From NCBI RefSeq assembly GCF_013393905.1, contig NZ_CP040272.1, positions 6,705,501-6,769,500 of the forward strand: a stretch of 64,000 nucleotides of DNA, given 5' to 3'. Under the pieces are notes generated by a model that was not told where the DNA came from, ran no database searches, and saw nothing but the letters and a program-made list of their open reading frames with translations. The position numbers were made by a program, and so were the translations under genes. This document shows positions 61,471 through 64,000 of this stretch, piece after piece (within the stretch, counting starts at the first letter, position 1; every line of letters begins with the position of its first letter). The DNA is from Nostoc sp. C052. Lineage in GTDB: Bacteria; Cyanobacteriota; Cyanobacteriia; Cyanobacteriales; Nostocaceae.

Positions 61471-62919
61471 CTAACCTTTGATTTTTTCAGCTTTGGCGAT
61501 CGCTTCGTTAATATCGCCAACCAAGTAGAAAGCCTGTTCTGGCAAAGCATCCAATTCACCAGACAGAATTTTTTGGAACCCTTTGATGGTGTCTTCCAAC
61601 TTCACGTACTTACCAGGAGAACCGGTGAATACTTCTGCCACAAAGAACGGCTGGGACAAGAAACGCTCAACTTTCCGGGCCCGCGCGACGATGAGACGGT
61701 CTTCTTCAGACAATTCATCTAGACCGAGAATGGCGATAATGTCTTGGAGTTCTTTATAACGTTGCAGAGTTGATTGCACCGCCCGCGCAGTATTGTAGTG
61801 TTCGTCACCGACAATGTTGGGCTGGAGCATGGTGGAAGTTGAACCCAGGGGGTCAACTGCGGGATAAATTCCCTTAGCTGCCAAACCACGAGATAGTACT
61901 GTTGTACCATCCAAGTGGGCAAAGGTGGTAGCAGGTGCGGGGTCAGTGAGGTCATCCGCTGGTACGTACACTGCTTGAATGGAGGTAATGGAACCCTCGG
62001 TAGTGGAGGTAATCCGCTCTTGCAGTTCACCTACGTCGGTTCCCAATGTAGGCTGATATCCTACCGCTGAAGGCATCCGACCTAGTAGTGCCGATACTTC
62101 TGAACCTGCTTGGACAAACCGGAAGATGTTGTCAATAAACAACAGCACATCCTGCTTGTTCACATCGCGGAAGTATTCTGCTACTGTCAATCCCGAAAGA
62201 CCAACCCGCATTCTGGCTCCGGGTGGCTCGTTCATTTGACCGTAGACTAGAGCAATTTTTGATTCGTTGAGGTTGTCTTTGTTGATTACCCCAGATTCAA
62301 TCATTTCGTTGTAGAGGTCATTGCCTTCACGGGTGCGTTCACCCACGCCAGCAAAAACGGATACTCCACCGTGCTGAGTAGCGATGTTGTTAATCAACTC
62401 CATCATGATGACGGTTTTACCAACACCAGCACCGCCGAATAGACCAATCTTACCGCCTCGTCGATAGGGAGTCAGAAGGTCAACAACTTTAATCCCAGTC
62501 TCAAACACCGAAGGTTTGGTTTCCAGGTCGGTGAATTTGGGAGCAGAGCGGTGGATGGGTAGAGTTGCCTCAGCATTTACTGGGCCTCTGTTGTCCACAG
62601 GTTCGCCAAGGACGTTGAAAATCCGGCCCAAAGTGGCTTTACCAACTGGTACGCTGATGGGAGCGCCTGTATCGGTGACTTCAAAACCGCGAACTAAGCC
62701 TTCGGTAGAACTCATCGCCACAGTCCGCACCTGGTTGTCGCCCAGAAGTTGCTGTACTTCAATGGTGATGTTGATTTCCTGTCCAGCTTCGTTGGTGCCT
62801 TTGATTTTCAAGGCGTTGTAGATTTGTGGCAATTTCCCGCCGGGAAATTTAACGTCTACAACTGGGCCAATGATTTGGGTAATGTAACCAATGTTTGTTT
62901 TTTCTGCGGTTGTTACCAT
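61471..62919 (-). CDS. atpD: ATP synthase beta subunit
   Basis: 482 residues, full length. The catalytic P-loop is GLFGGAGVGKTVIMMELINN, Walker B is DVLLFIDNIFRFVQAGSEVS, and ERTREGNDLYNEMIESGVIN and RMPSAVGYQPTLGTD are invariant blocks. Catalytic subunit of the thylakoid F1Fo ATP synthase. Named atpB in cyanobacterial usage. It heads a two-gene leftward operon with the epsilon gene, separate from the other atp genes, as is normal in cyanobacteria. Confidence 0.98.
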   Translation of the reverse strand: MVTTAEKTNIGYITQIIGPVVDVKFPGGKLPQIYNALKIKGTNEAGQEINITIEVQQLLGDNQVRTVAMSSTEGLVRGFEVTDTGAPISVPVGKATLGRIFNVLGEPVDNRGPVNAEATLPIHRSAPKFTDLETKPSVFETGIKVVDLLTPYRRGGKIGLFGGAGVGKTVIMMELINNIATQHGGVSVFAGVGERTREGNDLYNEMIESGVINKDNLNESKIALVYGQMNEPPGARMRVGLSGLTVAEYFRDVNKQDVLLFIDNIFRFVQAGSEVSALLGRMPSAVGYQPTLGTDVGELQERITSTTEGSITSIQAVYVPADDLTDPAPATTFAHLDGTTVLSRGLAAKGIYPAVDPLGSTSTMLQPNIVGDEHYNTARAVQSTLQRYKELQDIIAILGLDELSEEDRLIVARARKVERFLSQPFFVAEVFTGSPGKYVKLEDTIKGFQKILSGELDALPEQAFYLVGDINEAIAKAEKIKG

Positions 62920-63332
62920 GCTGCGCCTAATGAGTGAAGCTAGATTTCAGATAAGGTCGTAGAAGACATAAAATTAAACAATGTCACCTTTCAGATTAGC
63001 ACTGAACGCCCCTACTCTACGCCATAAATTGATCCTTAAGACTAGGGCTTGGGGATCAAGATCAGGCTAACCTAAAATCAGTAGTTAGAGTCTTTTTTTA
63101 TTTGGAAGTCCCTTAGCTGAGGATTGCTGTTGTTATTTACTCTGTGACAACGCTTTTCAAGTAATTTAACTACACTACTTCCCACTCCCGTCTGAGTTGT
63201 AATTTAAATACCTGAGAATTGCTGTATAAATTTAGATACTTAGATACAAAAAAGCGCTTTTAGCCAAGCCGTGATGCCTGCGGTTTTTGCTAGTCTACGC
63301 TTCATCCTCACACTTTCACCGAACAACAGCTT
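62920..63332. promoter_or_regulatory. Divergent region between atpD and a SirB1-family gene
   Basis: 413 bases without a gene. It must contain the atpD-atpC promoter and the rightward promoter. TTTGGAAGTCCC near 63101 resembles the ends of the MITE-like repeat at 22557-22683. No clear promoter boxes. Confidence 0.5.
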
Positions 63333-64000
63333 ATGTATTTCTCGTCAGCACGACAATATTTTTACCAGGAGATTCAGCAGTCTGACGAGCATATTGACTT
63401 AGCAAAGGCAGCTTTGTATATTGCACAAGAAGAATATCCCAATCTAGACCCAGAAGAATACCTCAACGCCCTTGAGACAATGGCGTGGGAGCTTCAAGAA
63501 CGCCTGCCTGATTCACGATATCCTTTGCGAATAGTTCAAAGTATTAATCAGTATCTCTACGAAGATTTAAAATTTTCTGGTAATAAAATTGACTATTACG
63601 ACCCGCGCAACAGCTTTTTCAATGATGTAATCGATCGCCGATTGGGGATTCCCATTACCTTAGCGCTGGTTTACCTGGAGGTTGCGCGACGGATTGATTT
63701 TCCGATGGTGGGTGTGGGGATGCCGGGACATTTCCTGATTCGCCCAGATATTCCCGATATAGAAATTTTTGTGGATGCTTTCAATGGCGGTGAAATAATA
63801 TTTGCCCAAGATTGCGAAGAACGTTTGTCTCAACTTTATCAGCAACCTGTGACGCTACAACCAGAATTTTTAGCCGTAGTCAGTAATCGGCAATTTTTGG
63901 CACGGATGCTGACAAATTTAAAATTTATTTACCTCAAACAGCAAGAATTAGAAAAAACGCTGGCAGCAGTTGAACGAATTTTGTTGCTATTTCCTGGTTT
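63333..64000 (+). CDS. SirB1 / transglutaminase-like family protein (3' end cut)
   Basis: An open frame from the ATG at 63333 (MYFSSARQYFYQEIQQSDEH) runs to the window edge with no stop; about 222 residues are seen. IDYYDPRNSFFNDVIDRRLG, IPITLALVYLEVARRIDFPM and VGVGMPGHFLIRPDIP are the SirB1 family's conserved blocks; the family is related to transglutaminase-like folds. After it come TPR-like helices (LEKTLAAVERILLLFPG) as expected. Biochemical role not established. Confidence 0.87.
   Translation, partial: MYFSSARQYFYQEIQQSDEHIDLAKAALYIAQEEYPNLDPEEYLNALETMAWELQERLPDSRYPLRIVQSINQYLYEDLKFSGNKIDYYDPRNSFFNDVIDRRLGIPITLALVYLEVARRIDFPMVGVGMPGHFLIRPDIPDIEIFVDAFNGGEIIFAQDCEERLSQLYQQPVTLQPEFLAVVSNRQFLARMLTNLKFIYLKQQELEKTLAAVERILLLFPG

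Noticed and set aside
1..64000. CRISPR arrays and tRNA genes
   Set aside because: No regularly spaced direct repeats of CRISPR size and no cloverleaf with a T-loop were found by eye; only heptamer arrays and small palindromes are present.

Overview
The window is chromosomal DNA from a filamentous, probably heterocyst-forming cyanobacterium (Nostocales, in the neighbourhood of Calothrix/Tolypothrix/Nostoc). The evidence is the many HIP1 octamers (GCGATCGC), short tandem heptamer repeats and small palindromic repeats between and even inside genes, a cyanobacterial gas-vesicle cluster, the plastid-type ribosomal protein PSRP-3, a CYP110-like P450 and an adjacent ATP synthase beta/epsilon pair. 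The species is inferred, not proven.

Region 1 (1-10712) is an exopolysaccharide locus. A leftward, translationally coupled run (ATGA overlaps) encodes two family-2 glycosyltransferases, a Wzx-type flippase, two family-4 glycosyltransferases and a polysaccharide pyruvyl transferase. A rightward run encodes an outer-membrane export (Wza/OPX-like) protein, a Wzc/GumC-like chain-length protein without a kinase domain, and a Wzy-like polymerase. Together they form a Wzx/Wzy-type assembly and export line.

Region 2 (11459-22051) is the gas-vesicle cluster, mostly leftward: two identical gvpA genes, gvpC, gvpN, gvpJ, gvpK, gvpF, gvpG, an inverted gvpV-like gene, gvpW, and then two large ATPases (a tandem ArsA/Get3-like protein and a double-AAA CDC48-like protein). 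The ATPases look like assembly or chaperone partners appended to the cluster.

Region 3 (23102-37426) starts with a short-chain dehydrogenase. It continues as a second surface-polysaccharide or glycan cluster: acyltransferase, secreted alpha/alpha-barrel-like protein, methyltransferase, flippase-like membrane protein, a 1102-residue GT39-type enzyme with sugar-binding-like N-terminal domains, a TPR membrane protein, an HlyD-type fusion protein and two glycosyltransferases.

Region 4 (37874-42927) holds a diverged segmental duplication of the gvpA-gvpC unit, including its leader and the first codons of gvpN. It is followed by a small unknown gene, an IS4-type transposase fragment and a complete IS1634-type insertion sequence with 6-bp target duplication.

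Region 5 (42991-53359) is a signalling block: a 1737-residue kinase (REC, a GAF with both cyanobacteriochrome cysteine motifs, nine PAS, HisKA_2, HATPase), a divergent response regulator coupled to a REC-histidine kinase, and an HTH-NACHT (NLR-like) ATPase.

Region 6 (53710-64000) is mixed housekeeping and accessory: a P450, a HAD hydrolase, PSRP-3 with a TTG start, a WD40 protein whose kinase domain lacks catalytic residues, a large SPFH protein, ATP synthase epsilon and beta, and a truncated SirB1-family gene.

A recurring theme is repeat DNA inserted in frame in coding genes: a MITE in a glycosyltransferase, and small repeats in gvpN, the giant kinase and the WD40 protein.
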